NCBI RefSeq assembly: GCF_932526225.1 | Contig: NC_064035.1 | Coordinates: forward strand, 13,150,566 to 13,214,565 | Length of the DNA: 64,000 nt | Reading direction: 5' to 3' | DNA from: Nematostella vectensis | Lineage: Eukaryota > Cnidaria > Anthozoa > Actiniaria > Edwardsiidae | Part shown: positions 1-12,500 of the stretch, piece after piece | Layout of the letters: each line of letters opens with the position of its first letter | Numbering within the stretch: position 1 is the stretch's first letter | Notes under the pieces: model-generated | The model's database searches: none | Told to the model about the DNA's origin: nothing | The model's input: only the letters and a program-made list of their open reading frames with translations | Made by a program: the position numbers and the translations under genes

Positions 1-862
1 GGGAGTCCCTGGTCATCCCATGGGTTCCACTTTAGCGGGAGTCCCTGGTCATCCCATGGTTTCCACTTTAGCGGGAGTCCCTGGTCATCCCATGGGTCCC
101 TTTTAGCGGGAGTCCCTGGTCATTCCCATGGGTTCCACTTTAGCGGGAGTCCCTGGTCATCCCATGGGTTCCACTTTAGCGGGAGTCCCTGGTCATCCCA
201 TGGGTTCCACTTTAGCGGGAGTCCCTGGTCATCCCATGGGTTCCACTTTAGCGGGAGTCCCTGGTCATTCCCATGGGTTCCACTTTAGCGGGAGTCCCTG
301 GTCATCCCATGGGTTCCACTTTAGCGGGAGTCCCTGGTCATCCCATGGGTTCCACTTTAGCGGGAGTCCCTGGTCATCCCATGGGTTCCACTTTAGCGGG
401 AGTCCCTGTTCATCCCATGGGTTCCACTTTAGCGGGAGTCCCTGGTCATTCCCATGGGTTCCACTTTAGCGGGAGTCCCTGGTCATCCCATGGGTTCCAC
501 TTTAGCGGGAGTCCCTGGTCATCCCATGGGTTCCACTTTAGCGGGAGTCCCTGGTCATCCCATGGGTTCCACTTTAGCGGGAATCCCTGGTCATCCCATG
601 GGTTCCACTTTAGCGGGAGTCCCTGGTCATCCCATGGGTTCCACTTTAGCGGTAGTCTCTGGTCATCCCATGGGTTCCACTTTAGCGGGAATCCCTGGTC
701 ATCCCATGGGTTCCACTTTAGCGGTAGTCTCTGGTCATCCCATGGGTTCCACTTAAGCGGGAATCCCTGGTCATCCCATGGGTTCCACTTAAACTGGAGT
801 TCCCGGTCATTCCATGGGTTCCACTTTAGCGGGAGTCCCTGGTCATCCCATCTTAGTATTTT
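1..862. repeat. 36-bp minisatellite array
   Basis: About 24 head-to-tail copies of a 36-bp unit containing gggagtccctggtcatccca, entering from the window edge. Variants cluster towards the right end (gggaatccct, ggtagtctct). Because 36 is a multiple of three, all copies share frames and create long spurious ORFs. The array lies in the sequence just upstream of the exon at 901, so it is probably intronic. Confidence 0.95.
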
Positions 863-900
863 AAGAAATGTTCGTCAAATGGAATTTTTCTTCTCTGTAG

Positions 901-1044
901 AACAAAGACAACCAATGGCACAAGACAGTGCTTGATATCTCCACCAAGCAGAAAGACAAACTGCCAATCATCGATGTCGCCCCTTACGACTTACAAGATG
1001 GAGCTCAATTTAAGATCGAACTTGGACCAGTATGTTTCGCGTAA
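901..1044 (+). CDS. orphan terminal exon of an unrecognised gene (5' part outside window)
   Basis: A polypyrimidine tract and acceptor (cttctctgtag) end at 900. They are followed by 47 open codons that start NKDNQWHKTVLDIS and end GPVCFA before a TAA at 1042-1044. The composition is protein-like (charged, no repeats) and unlike the neighbouring minisatellite. A candidate poly(A) signal AATAAA lies at 1250-1255, which supports a last exon. A donor-like gtatgt at 1030 leaves open that this is instead an internal exon ending at 1029, but I saw no following exon before 9560. I do not recognise the protein family. The entry phase 0 is assumed; the upstream exons are not in the window. Confidence 0.55.
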   Translation, partial: NKDNQWHKTVLDISTKQKDKLPIIDVAPYDLQDGAQFKIELGPVCFA

Positions 1045-1724
1045 CCGCGACTTTTATCACCATTGGGGAAGCAGATAGTTTATTATTACCAATCTGTATA
1101 TTGTTTAAAATATCTAAATTAGAAAGTAAAAGAACTTTGTAGGTACGCGTTCCCTTATATTTGTGGAGAAGCTCTAGACGAGAGACCCTGATGTCCGCTT
1201 TAGGCAATTCATATTATGGATCTTGTTTTCGTCTTTCCTCGCCTTGATAAATAAACGTCTTTCTCGTATTGATATATGTCATAGCCTCGCTCCATATAGT
1301 CATTCCAGGGGAGTAGCACTTCTCTAAGCAAGGTGTAAATCAATACTAGGATGTTTCATTGTTTTAGCCTTTGGTAGCCCTCTGTTGTTTAACTGTTAAT
1401 GTTGCGTGGTTTAAAGCTATGCTTGTCAAATAGTGCATTTGTGTGTACTGACAGTACACGGGAAGTATACAATCGTCATATTTGATCCAGATCTATTTGG
1501 AGTTTTTTTCTTAAATAAAAATGCGATCGTTTGTAATAAATGATTATATACGTTGAAATTGTGCTATGGTAAAATGTTCTTTGGTCTTTCTTGAAAAACA
1601 GCAATAATCAGAGCAAAGAGTATTATTACTAGTGAAGTCATGTGAACAATATCATATTTAAGATATCCGATCAAAGGTAGCAAATGGACCCATCACATAT
1701 CTATCACACATCTTATTTAACAAA

Positions 1725-1812
1725 TCGATCTCATTTTTGTGGGCGTCTGTCCTCTAATAGATGCTGAGATGACGTCACAGCGTGTCGTGAACAGAAAAGT
1801 ACGAAACTAGAC
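1725..1812. repeat. dispersed repeat, copy 1 (partner at 59565-59650)
   Basis: The segment containing gatctcatttttg, gtctgtcctctaatagatgc and cacagcgtgtcgtgaac closely matches 59565-59650 in the same orientation. It lies 58 kb from its partner, so it is a dispersed family member and not a local duplication. Confidence 0.75.
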
Positions 1813-1913
1813 GATGTCGAGTCCTCTAATAACACATGGACCCTCGACCAATCAGAGCGCGCGATTGTACAAATACCTCTCCCACAACATCCCAAAGGAA
1901 AACCACATCTTTT

Positions 1914-2247
1914 AGGCCCGTACCCAGGATTTTTCTCGGGGGGGGGGGGACAAAATCCTATAAAGTAGACCTAATTTTTCTGGGGAGGGGGGGGGGGGGC
2001 TTGAGTTTACTGATGTACTGATCAAAATCTGAGCAACTCCCCAAAAAAAAAAATTTTTATCCATTGCAGCAAAAGTTTGTTGGATTTGGCTACGCAAAAG
2101 TTTGAATTTTAGATTTACGATCTAATCCGCTTATGCTTTATAGTTTTGTCTACAAATAGCACGTCTATTGCGAACGGAAAGGGTGGAATTTCCGCCGTTG
2201 TGGGGGGGAGGGGGGATAGTGCGAACGCATCCCCTGGATACGGGCCT
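1914..2247. mobile_element. short non-autonomous TIR element (MITE-like)
   Basis: The left end reads aggcccgtacccagg and the right end cctggatacgggcct, which are inverted complements with one mismatch over 15 bp. The interior is 334 bp with long poly-G runs and no ORF. A partial relative in the opposite orientation ends at 4900 (cctgggtacaggcct), so this is a dispersed family. No clean target-site duplication could be assigned. Confidence 0.7.
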
Positions 2248-3479
2248 GTCTTTGAGCATCAAATTATATAGAGAATGGCAGCCACAAGAGATGAATCCTA
2301 TGCTCAAGATATTTTTACGGGTGCTGAAACTTAGCATTTAGCGATCTTCTTAGATGCCCTAATATAACAAACCTTAGGATTTTGGAGGGGTTTTTTTTGT
2401 TTGGAACGAGGAGGTAAAACCTTAAGATTAAAGTTGGAGTTATCTGTGCCATGATTTTTTTTTCGATACGACTGGAACTTCTGTGGTGCACGATCAGTTG
2501 TTCTTTATTATTACAACCCGAATAGTAGCGGATCTAGGGGGAGGGATTAGGGGGTTTAAACCCCCGGGGTCCCCCTCCCCCCTTTGTCACTTTGATCTAG
2601 CAAAAAGGTAGATCAGCCCCTTAAAAACAGTCAGGAAAGAGCCCTAGGACATCCATCAGTCTATTGGGGCGGGTCATGAATGCTGTGTTTATCGATGTTT
2701 GCACGCTAAGCTATATAGGAAAATAAATGTTTCCAAATGCATTTTGGGGGATTTCATTGACCTGGAAATGTTTTGAATGCAAAACATCTTGATTAATATG
2801 CATCTTGATTAATATGTTGGCAACGGAGTCATTTCTATCATTATGCTTCAATACGATTTGGAAGACCGTCTGTCCCAATGGATCCTGATTATCCAGATCT
2901 AGTTAAGTTTAGAAAAGCTCGATAGAGACAAAAACACGACAAAATACTCCTGCAGAGGAGGCTAGTTTGGGCGTCTAAAAATGAGAGCCGGATAGCAGGC
3001 TGTTCGAACAATAGTGAGTAATGGTCAAAAATCATTATACTAACAAGTAAGAAATCCTATGTGCATTTCTGTATTGTTAGCTTTGAATGTGACATATGAC
3101 ATTTACGATGTCCCGCCTAACGCCCCCGATGGCGATAAAAGTATAAGAATTAAAATGCCTAAATATTTCACTATTTATCTAAAATGATCACATGAACACA
3201 TTTCAGCATAGTTGCTTGTACTTTACAGCCTAGCCGAAAAGCTTTAGCTGCCTTACGTCGTTTCAGCGTATGTCTGGAAGTTTCGTCTATTTTTTTTCTC
3301 TTGTTTCATCTTATCTGAGGATGTTCGATTCTCTGGCAATTGGCTCTACCTTTTTTCTACTAAGGAATCAGTCATTATTAAATAGGGGAGGGCTACTGTG
3401 TTTTTTTTGGGAGGGCGGGTACGATATTTTTAGCTCCGATTTGGGGGAAGGGATTAGAATACGTGTGTTGTTCATTTTA

Positions 3480-3700
3480 AAAGTATCAAGGAAAGGGGCT
3501 GGATGCATGTCTTTAGGAAAGTATCAAGTAAGGAATTGGGATGCATGTCGTTAGTAAAGTATCAAGTAAGGGGTTGGAATGCGTGTCGTTAGTAAAGTAT
3601 CAATTAAGGGCTGGATGCATGTCTTTAGAAACGTATCAAGAAAGGGGTTGGATATATGTCGTTAGTAAAGTATCAAGTAAGGGGTTAGTATGTATTAAGT
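3480..3700. repeat. degenerate ~38-bp tandem repeat
   Basis: About six imperfect copies of a unit containing agtatcaagtaaggggttgg and gcatgtcgttagta. Copies differ by substitutions and small deletions. No coding role is evident. Confidence 0.8.
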
Positions 3701-4779
3701 GGGTGACAACTTGTGGGTGGTTGTTTTGAATTTTTCTTGCAAATTAACTGTAAATGTAAACAATAACAAAGAAGTGTTCGATAGATCCGACTTTTTCTCG
3801 ATAATGTTTTAGCCTGACCCCTTACAACCATATCTTTAGGTTTACTTCTTCTTGGTTACTATTTGGTTGCTATTCTACTTCTTCTGCTAACTAGAGAGGT
3901 GCGACTTCTAGTTTCACGTTGGTTGCCACGCATCCCTTAGGTGATTAACCCCAGAACCCAAACCCTTTCGCTAAAACGCAGCTTGAGAGGCAACTGGCCC
4001 TTTTCCCCTGGTATCCATAAAACAAGAATTGCCTGTTTTTTGTCCGTCTTCTATCAGCGAGGATATCAATATTTGACTCAAAGCCAGGATTTGTGCATTT
4101 CTATGCTATAATAACCGTGACCTCACTGAACCGCCCTTCGCAGATTTAGCCATACGGTTTCCGTTATCAATCCCTGGACCAATCATAGGCGACCATCCAT
4201 GACTTTCGTCTGGTTACCATTACATGAAAAACATAAAAAATAGACACAGCATCTAGAATACCCTCTCGAAAAACAGGCCATGACAAGCGCCTTATTCTTT
4301 GCCTCAAAGGATTGTATACTGCATTGGAAATGATTTTTCTGTGTACAGGCGCAAATAACCCCTTTAGGTAAGCCAATGTGTTTATTATATCCATGTGTTA
4401 AGCTTAAATGTTATATGTTGTTTATAGTAAGCCGTATGATGTGATAGCAGTAATACATTGAAAATCAAGTTCGATTGAGTGCTCAATTGCAATCTTTACA
4501 ATGCAAAGAAACGCAAAAGGGGTTCATATCAAAACAAAATGACATTTAGAATATTAGCCTGCTAGCCGACTCCCCGAAACTCCGGAGAGCCGGCTAGTAG
4601 ACTATTAGATTATCTGGTAATCACAGAAATTGATACATGTAGATATGGTTTGTCTAAAAATCATAAGCTAGATCACTCTGGTAGGTAGCCAAATCCGACA
4701 ATTTACATCCCGTGGAGATACTGCAAAGGCATAAAAAAAATCCCTTTTTGTTCTTTCAACACGGAGGTGGTTGAATTTT

Positions 4780-4900
4780 TATCAGAGAACTCCCTCCCTC
4801 CCTCCATCCCCCTCCCCCCATCCCCGGAAAAATTAGGTCCACTTTTACGGATTTTGTACCCCCCCCCCCCACCCCAAAAAAAAATCCTGGGTACAGGCCT
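4780..4900. mobile_element. partial inverted copy of the 1914-2247 element family
   Basis: Read on the minus strand this begins aggcctgtacccaggatt, followed by a poly-G run and a cctaatttttcc segment, the same order as at 1914-2000. Only one end of the element is recognisable, so it is truncated or diverged on its left side. Confidence 0.65.
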
Positions 4901-6179
4901 ACAAAGTCGTTTGTTATATGAGGGGTGGTTATATGCTTGTTAGTGTGATGGTAGAATAACATGTAGTCATAAATATTTTCCATGCATATCAACTAGTTGG
5001 CTATGTTTTATGCTTTAGTGACATCTTCCTTTGCCCATACTTCCACAAATACTATACAGTCTCATACTATACATACTATACAGTCTCTCTCCAGAGAGGA
5101 CTCTCCTCCAGATCGAGATTATGACAAATTTTTAACATAACATTGATTCCCAGTCAGTAACATTAATTTATTTGGACCACACTAATTGTTACGCCACACT
5201 TGCAAGACTATATACGCCTATTGCTTAAAACTTCTGTGTTCTCTGTGAGATTAAATTTTATTGTCATTGGCGATGAGAAATAGCATTTGCGCTTGATGGG
5301 TGTGAAGTCAAACCCTTGTCAGGGGGAAGCGGGGGAGGGGGAGGAGAGAGAAAGCGTGGCAGGAATGAGATGGAGAGCTAGTACTTTTTGGAACGTTGAC
5401 AAGCTTTCGCGCAACATTAATGCAAAAATGCATAAAGCGGAGACACTGAGTAATTCAAGAAAAAGCTTGTAGAATCTCTTTTCTGAACTATGACTTTATG
5501 GACTTGCAGTAGGAGAATGGGAAGGAGATAGAGGCTTCAATTACCTCTATACCAAATAGCAGTTTATAAATAGGTGCTATGAGAAACAAAGGTCTTGTGC
5601 ATGTGTCAGGGATTTGTCTAAATATCGCTTTGCTGTTGGTAAAATGGAACTATATGGTATCAAAACATAATTAGGGAGACTAAACATACTTTGGAACGTC
5701 TCCGCTTTTAATACGTAATATCGAAACACACCTTCTAAATCTTAAAAGACTAAACCTATCTAGCATTAACCGTATAGAACGAGATTGATTGATTACTAAT
5801 AAAGCACACGCAAGACTCACAAAGTGGCAATTCCAAAGTTATCACATACACAAAGCACCAACAGTACGGAAAGTTTCCAGTTCCAATTTGTCGCCACTGT
5901 TTCATCCATTTGAAAAAGCAGTTTAGCCAAGGACAAGGTTCAAGCACATTAAGCTTTGATTAACAAAGAAGGGCAAACAGGAAAGAAAAACACCGAATGT
6001 CCATTATAGACATTTTTTGGCCCAACTGATTGTGAAAAACGCACTAGTCTTTGTACCCTGCATACCGGGAGTATATCGATTTCGATGAGTCAAATTGACT
6101 TATTAAATATCAAAATGCAAACATGTCGTACTCGTGTAAAAAGGTCGTCGTACGAGAGTGGATCCTTAAAAAGTCGGCT

Positions 6180-6640
6180 GATTGGTTGATCTACTACCCG
6201 TCTTAGATGATCCAAAGGAGGTCGGTGTATGTCACGTCATGTGTTTAATACCCCCCCCCCCCCCCTTTCCCCCTTGGGATTGGTTGATCTACTACCCGTC
6301 TTAGATGATCCAAGGAAGGCCGCTGTATGTCACGTCATGTGTTTAATATCCCCTCCCCCCCTTGGGATTGGTTGATCTACTACCCGTCTTAGATGATCCA
6401 AGGAAGGCCGGTGTATGTCACGTCATGTGTTTTATACCCCCCCCCCCCCCCCCCTCCTTGGGATTGGTTGATCTACTACCCGTCTTAGATGATCTAAGGA
6501 AGGCCGGTGTATGTCACGTCATGTGTTTAATCCCCCCTCCCTTGGGATTGGTTGATCTACTACCCGTCTTAGACGATCCAAGGGAGGTCGGTGTATGTCA
6601 CGTCATGTGTTTAATACCCCCCCCCCCCCTTGGGGCTGTC
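6180..6640. repeat. 84-98-bp tandem array with variable poly-C tracts
   Basis: Five copies of a unit starting gattggttgatctactaccc begin near 6180, 6278, 6366, 6462 and 6546. The period varies (98, 88, 96, 84) because each copy ends in a poly-C run of different length. The conserved part includes gtatgtcacgtcatgtgttt. The poly-C runs make length polymorphism and assembly error likely. Confidence 0.9.
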
Positions 6641-8689
6641 TCCAGGCCCTAAGGGGGGGGGAGGGTATCCCTACTGCTCTTACGTGGCTCGTACCTCATC
6701 CCCATCCCCCTTCGAGAGTCAGAGAAAAACACAAACAAACAACATTTTCCGGTGACTATAAATAGATATGTTTAAGTTCCTTTCTTATGAAAAACACATT
6801 TGCAATCATTTTTCTCACGTCTACGACACACTAGGCGATTTAATCCAATACGCCGCGGCAGCAGTCAGACCTGCGATTTTGAGCCGGCGATTGAAATTTG
6901 CTGGTACGAGCGTACAAACTCGCCTAGTTGTCGTAGGCATTACACAAAACTCTAGTCGTCTCAAAGATTGTAAATCTTTATTTGGCTCTATTTCATAATC
7001 AATTGTGGACGCAGATCACAAGGTCCGACACACACCAGCAAATAGAGGCTGTCCGGTGGTTTTCTTCCTACGCTGAATGTGAAACAATCTAAATAGCAAA
7101 CACAAACATAGTCGAACCCTGTTTTCGCTTCGTATTTATCGAGTCCTTTCCCTGCAAACAGCTGGGGCATTGCCAGGGGCGTGGCCTAGGAAGCCCGCTT
7201 CCCCCTTTAGGAGCCAAAAATACAGTAAATGTATCAGACATTATCTAAAATACAGGAGAAAATGCCTCGAAAGTCTCTTTTGGGCCCCCTCCTGTTAAAA
7301 ATCTTGGCTACGCCGCTGAAACAGAGGCTTCTTTTCTCTGTGTTTCACTGGGCTGGCATTCCGACTTTTTTCCCTCGCCGACCGACCCCTTCCCCTCCTC
7401 CCCTTTGGCCGCCGGCAGGCTATGTAGCAAATGATTCCCCCAATTATTTTAAATGCTCGCACAATTTTATTGTTAATCGAATTCTTCGCCAAGGTGGAAC
7501 AGTCTCGCTCGAATGCTCGTTTTTTTAAAAAGATAAATGTTCGAATGTTCGTTTTCTTTTATTTTTTTTTTCTTCTATACCTATAGTATTATTATGTATG
7601 TAATTTGATCCGTCCTGGGACACGACACACAACTCTACGAGCTCTTAAGGTGACTAAAGAAAGCAGGGCGATGCTTTTTTTTCGTTTCCTTTTTTTTCAA
7701 AATGCTCGCTACTCGCAGACGACAAAAGGTTAAATTAGTTGAAGTGCTCGCCTAAATGCGGTACTCGCGAATGCTCGCCACTTGCCATCTCTAGTGAACC
7801 AAGATATGCCAAGAGCCTTTGTTAACACATAAATATTCCAGTCGAAGGTAATGATGATTATGACTGATAAATGAATGTATGGGTTCTAAAAGCTTTGCGT
7901 TCGATCATTCTCATTTTTTGGAATGGGCGCTTATTCGATAGTGGATAGCCTACGTGTACTCGCAAAATTTTCGTGAGTCAGCCTGCGGCTACACGCAGGC
8001 TAGAAAGTGGACGAATATTGGAAGCTGGGCACTAACACGAGACGTCTGTATAATTGATGTGTGTATGGGCTGTTTGGGTCTATGTCAAATAAAGTATAAA
8101 AAGAGAGCATGTCGCTTGGTGTGTAATACTCTGATGAGAATGTCGTAGCCCGCTCTGCATCATGGATAACGCATAACCTAGTGCAACCTTTCGAAATAGT
8201 TGCCGAAACTAGTGTACATTACATCTAGAAAAAATGAAAACTGTTAAACTCTTGGATTGAAATAGAACTAGTTGACACCAGTGAGTTTTTATAAACAAAA
8301 CCACTGTCTCATCGCCTATTATGTACAAACCAATTCAACAGAAACACCACCATATTAGTTGGGTTCCCTGTTCTTCTGGCGGGAAGCAGTTCGCGCATGA
8401 CTTAGAAAAGGTTTCAACACCTGTTTTGTTTGTTTGTTTTCCATGTTTTTGATGCGAGGAAAAAAGGCACAGAATAATTTCAAAAAGCAACAAGCCATAT
8501 TGTGGGTAAGCAGTAAGCTACTGATAATTGTCATAATATGAGGATTCTTGGTAAATAAGCACTTGATAAAGGAGTAAACAAGTACTTAAGTTTACGTGGG
8601 GCCTCATGTGCATTTTGGTTTTGAAAAATTCGAGCAACAAGCTAAACAAAAGTTTTACACTTCAATATACTTACAGAGAAACTTGACAG

Positions 8690-9215
8690 GGTTTGTGCAC
8701 TAGTCAATTGAAACCCCCATCCCCATGGTCCCGGGGAAGTGTGGGGGATTAGACTTTGACCCTGTACAAGACAGAGAAAATCCCCCACCCCCTGGGACAA
8801 AACTGCAGTCAAATGCCCCTACCCCTTGGGATGCTAACTATAGGCAACTACCTTGCATTTAAGACAACAAGTCATCTGAAATAAGCTTTTTTTAATCTTT
8901 CAAAGCCAGTACACTTTTGCAGGCACATTAGTAATAATGAAGATAACAGTTACGCCCCCCCCCCCCCCCAAAAAAAAATGAAAAAAAATAGATTATCTTC
9001 ATCTGGCGTTCAGTTATTATTCATATTCGTTTTCGCACATTGTGTCATGCAGCTAGTCAAACCAGAAACTGACATGACTTTTGCAAAGTACACTTGTGAT
9101 GTTATTCATTTGTCCCCAAGCCCCAAGGTGTCCAATGTGGGGACAAGTCTTAGAGTCAAAAACTGTCAATTCCCCCACCCCCTTGGGACAGATTCTTGTT
9201 CAAAAGTGCTTTCAT
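8690..9215. mobile_element. ~0.5-kb dispersed element, copy A
   Basis: Segments in this order (ttgaaacccccatccccatg; gaccctgtacaagacaga; aggcaactacctt; gacaacaagtcatctgaa; aaaccagaaactgacatg; ccccacccccttgggacaga) recur in reverse complement order at about 22360-22870. Both copies are non-coding and diverged, so this is an old non-autonomous element. Boundaries are approximate. Confidence 0.75.
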
Positions 9216-9559
9216 TATTTCAACGTGTATTTTTTTGAAAAATGAGAACATATACCAGTGTCGATTTCTTTCTTTCGAGGAGAAAAAAAGCGTTTTTAAA
9301 CATGCTTTCAGAATTAGTAGTCTTTAAAAACAATGCACGAAAAAGGGTAAGTCACTTAAATGAAACTGGGAGGGAAGAAAATGGAACCTTCATCAGATAT
9401 TATGGTTGTTCTTTCTCTAATTGCCTGCTTCCAAATACATACTTTCCGCCAATCATATCGCACTATTGCCTGATATTGGTCACGTGAACCTTAGTTGTCA
9501 ATCAATGTCATCCGGGGTTTTTACGAATCCAACTAAAGGTTTTATGGAGGTTAGAAGAA

Positions 9560-12500
9560 ATGAAACGACCACTGTTTTGGTCTTTTTTGGCCTTATTTTG
9601 CGGATTATTAAGGGCGGGTAAGTGAAAGTCGCTAATATTATTCTTTCAAAGTCAAGTATCTTTACAGTAAGAGCGTTTTTTTACGCCGCTTTAGCCGCAT
9701 TTCTATGTTTTCGGCTGCCAACATATCCGTAACATTCGCCGATCCGACGCTGAGTCGGGCTCGCTTCATCATAGGACTTGTCCTCCGCTAAAACATGTTC
9801 CAAGCAGTCGCAGTGGTCCCCTAACCGATCATTTGCGTATTCTACAGTATGCCCGGGTCATGTCTCTGTCGTTTTGCTGCTGGCTCGCTGACGGTTTGGT
9901 AGCTTTCTGTCACAATCCAGCGTTGAATTCACTGTGGTTGTTTACATGTTTTGTGCCCCGATACAATCTCGAATTCATTCTTTTTCCTAAAAAAATCACA
10001 ATATCCCAGCTGAGATGCCAAAATACCTAGCTCGCATATCTTACTATCATATCTTTTCTTTTTCTTCAATCTGCGAGACATAACTTTAAGGATATTTACT
10101 ATGGTTATACCGATACATTTTGTTCAGAGTTATCGTGTTTTCTTGGCGTGGTTTGAGTAGCGCGAACAACTTTCCCAAATCGAACACCTATTACTTCGGA
10201 TTTTTGCTTCCATCTTGTTTAGTATGAAATCCTTGATTATTGTTTTGTGTTTTCTTTATAAGCTATAGTGAATAGTTGCTTGATCATGGCTGGAAAAGTG
10301 CTTTTGACTCCTAGCTAGGAGCATGAGTAATTCTTATCGTACCATCTCGTTGCATGCCTGCTTTATTTGCTCGAGGACTAATCTTCTGAATTCAACTGCA
10401 TGGCGAAATTCATACTCGGCTTTCTCCATTAGTTTTGATACCCAGTACAATCCCCCACAAAAATACAATTTGTATGAGTAATTTCAAACATTATTTCAAA
10501 CCATCGATACATAAACATTAAAAAAAATCGACGGTTTGTAGCCGATGTAGCCAATTGTATCGTGACATTAATAGTGTACATTGTTTTCTTCTAGAAGCGA
10601 TAGCAAACAAGCTAGCGTGATATTTTCCTTAGTTTCCATATTATCAAGCTCTCTTGATTTATTTATTTAATACCGAGCAACGCCATAATGATTTGAGTGG
10701 CAGTACATGAAGGCTTATGGCGCTCTTTTAGGCCGTTTTAGGATTTTCTGTATTGCCAATTCTCATAATAATGGGTTCAACGTCTTCCATGATATCCTAA
10801 AAATATAAAAAATACAGCGTATCGATCACCTGCCATGCTACTAAAACCTCGTGTTGTTTTCTACCATTATGTAACGCGAAACATGTAATAAGGTTGATTT
10901 CGACTTCGTCGCCGATGTAGTCGGATGTTAAAAGTCGAGTATTTGACCTTTGTCGGTTTTGTGAAATTTCCCAATCTCGTTCATGCTAACAGCTACTTAA
11001 AGATGCCACATAAGTTACTGCTTGTATTTTCACTTTTTAAAATAACTCGTAACAACAATACTATACAGCGGCTTGTATTTTCGTAATTATTTTCTAATAA
11101 TTTTCATTCACCTTCAGCCTGATTTCCTATTTAGTCAATAGAATCTGTAGGGTCGTATTGTACTAGTGCATACTATGAAATATTTGGTATGTATTCTTAG
11201 GTTATAGTGGTTATACTAGAAGCCAAAGATTATTGTGATGTTTAGTTGGAAACAAAATATTGTTATTTTTGTAATTCTTTTGGTATACTTTATTTAAATA
11301 AGACTGTCTTACCCAATGAATAGTGGGTAGATTATAAACTATTGCACTGATCGATTCTATTTGTCATATTTGTTGTTAAAATAAAAAAAAAGAAACACAT
11401 TTTGAAATTTGGTTTGTGGTTCTTTTTTCAGATTATTCTAGTGGTCTGCAGACATGTGAATCGTTTGGTCAGCTTTGTCACGAGACTGGAGAATGTAATA
11501 ACACCATAGTCTGCAACTTCAGAGAGAGCCACTGTTACACTCTGTGGGAGAATACAACAGAGGGAGTTAACATCATAAAAAAAGGTTGCTTTATTCGCAA
11601 CCATCTTGAATGTCGTGGGGATCACCAATGTCTAGGCACACCTAGGACAAAAGGAGGAAGAACAGTGTTTTTCTGTTGCTGTTCAGATCACTTCTGTAAT
11701 GCAAATTTCTCTATAGCCCCTAAAGAGGACTGGGAAAGAGATGTACACTCACCCCCTATCACTGGTTAGTAATATGGAGATGGTAAAGTTTGTAAAGTTT
11801 GAGTTTGTCAAGGAATAATTTCCCCTAAATTATGCTCCCTCTACCATTCTATAAAATGTGCCACCCATATTGTTTATCAAAAATTCCAGAAATCTTTCTG
11901 ATGTAACCTGATAACTGTACATTTTACAATGTGATAAGGCAACACTATTTTATATTTCTTGTATCATTATAGAATGTGTAACCTTAGCCAAAAGTCCAGT
12001 TAATTAGTCTGCTTGACTTTCTCAATTTCTCTTTATTTTTGGACTTGCATTCACTGCTTGCAAACTATGTTGAGATTCAAGGATTTGACTCATAAGTCAT
12101 GCTGTTTGTTTTCAGACAGATAGATAGACAAACATATTTTCATGGTTACCATTTCTACATGCCGTTGTTGGGTGCTACCTTTCTATGAACCACAGTTTAC
12201 AATTTCTTCATTAGAGGAGAAATGGAGGCTGACTTTGGGGATATCACATGGATCTTTGTGATTATGTTGGCCATCCAACCATAGCAAGAAGCAAAGGGAA
12301 ATGCATACTCTGCACTGATTATGAAAGGCCTTGAACCTTCTTGATAGGGTGGTCAACTTAGCTATTTGTCCTTGGTCTGATATGTATATATGTTGGCTAT
12401 TTTTTCCGTCTCTATTTATATATTTGTTAACATCAGGTGGTGGCCCTGTATAACTCCCAAAATTGAAAAATTTAGTATTGAAACTGTTTCATAATCTCTC

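Larger units (their letters stand above)
1045..9559. other. 8.5-kb stretch with no gene seen
   Basis: I found no exon with convincing splice sites or a recognisable domain on either strand. The stretch holds the TIR elements and short arrays listed separately, several poly-C/poly-G tracts (about 1940, 1990, 2565, 4860, 6250, 6440, 8956) and AT-rich unique sequence. A further repeat-like patch at 7170-7315 (beginning ggcgtggcctaggaagcccg) looks like an old element end. Short ORFs here have no recognisable content. Confidence 0.6.

Noticed and set aside
128..935. Long overlapping ORFs with GSTLAGVPGHP-type repeats
   Set aside because: They are the 36-bp minisatellite read in three frames; all frames stay open because the period is a multiple of three. 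There is no non-repeat protein content or splice signal for them.
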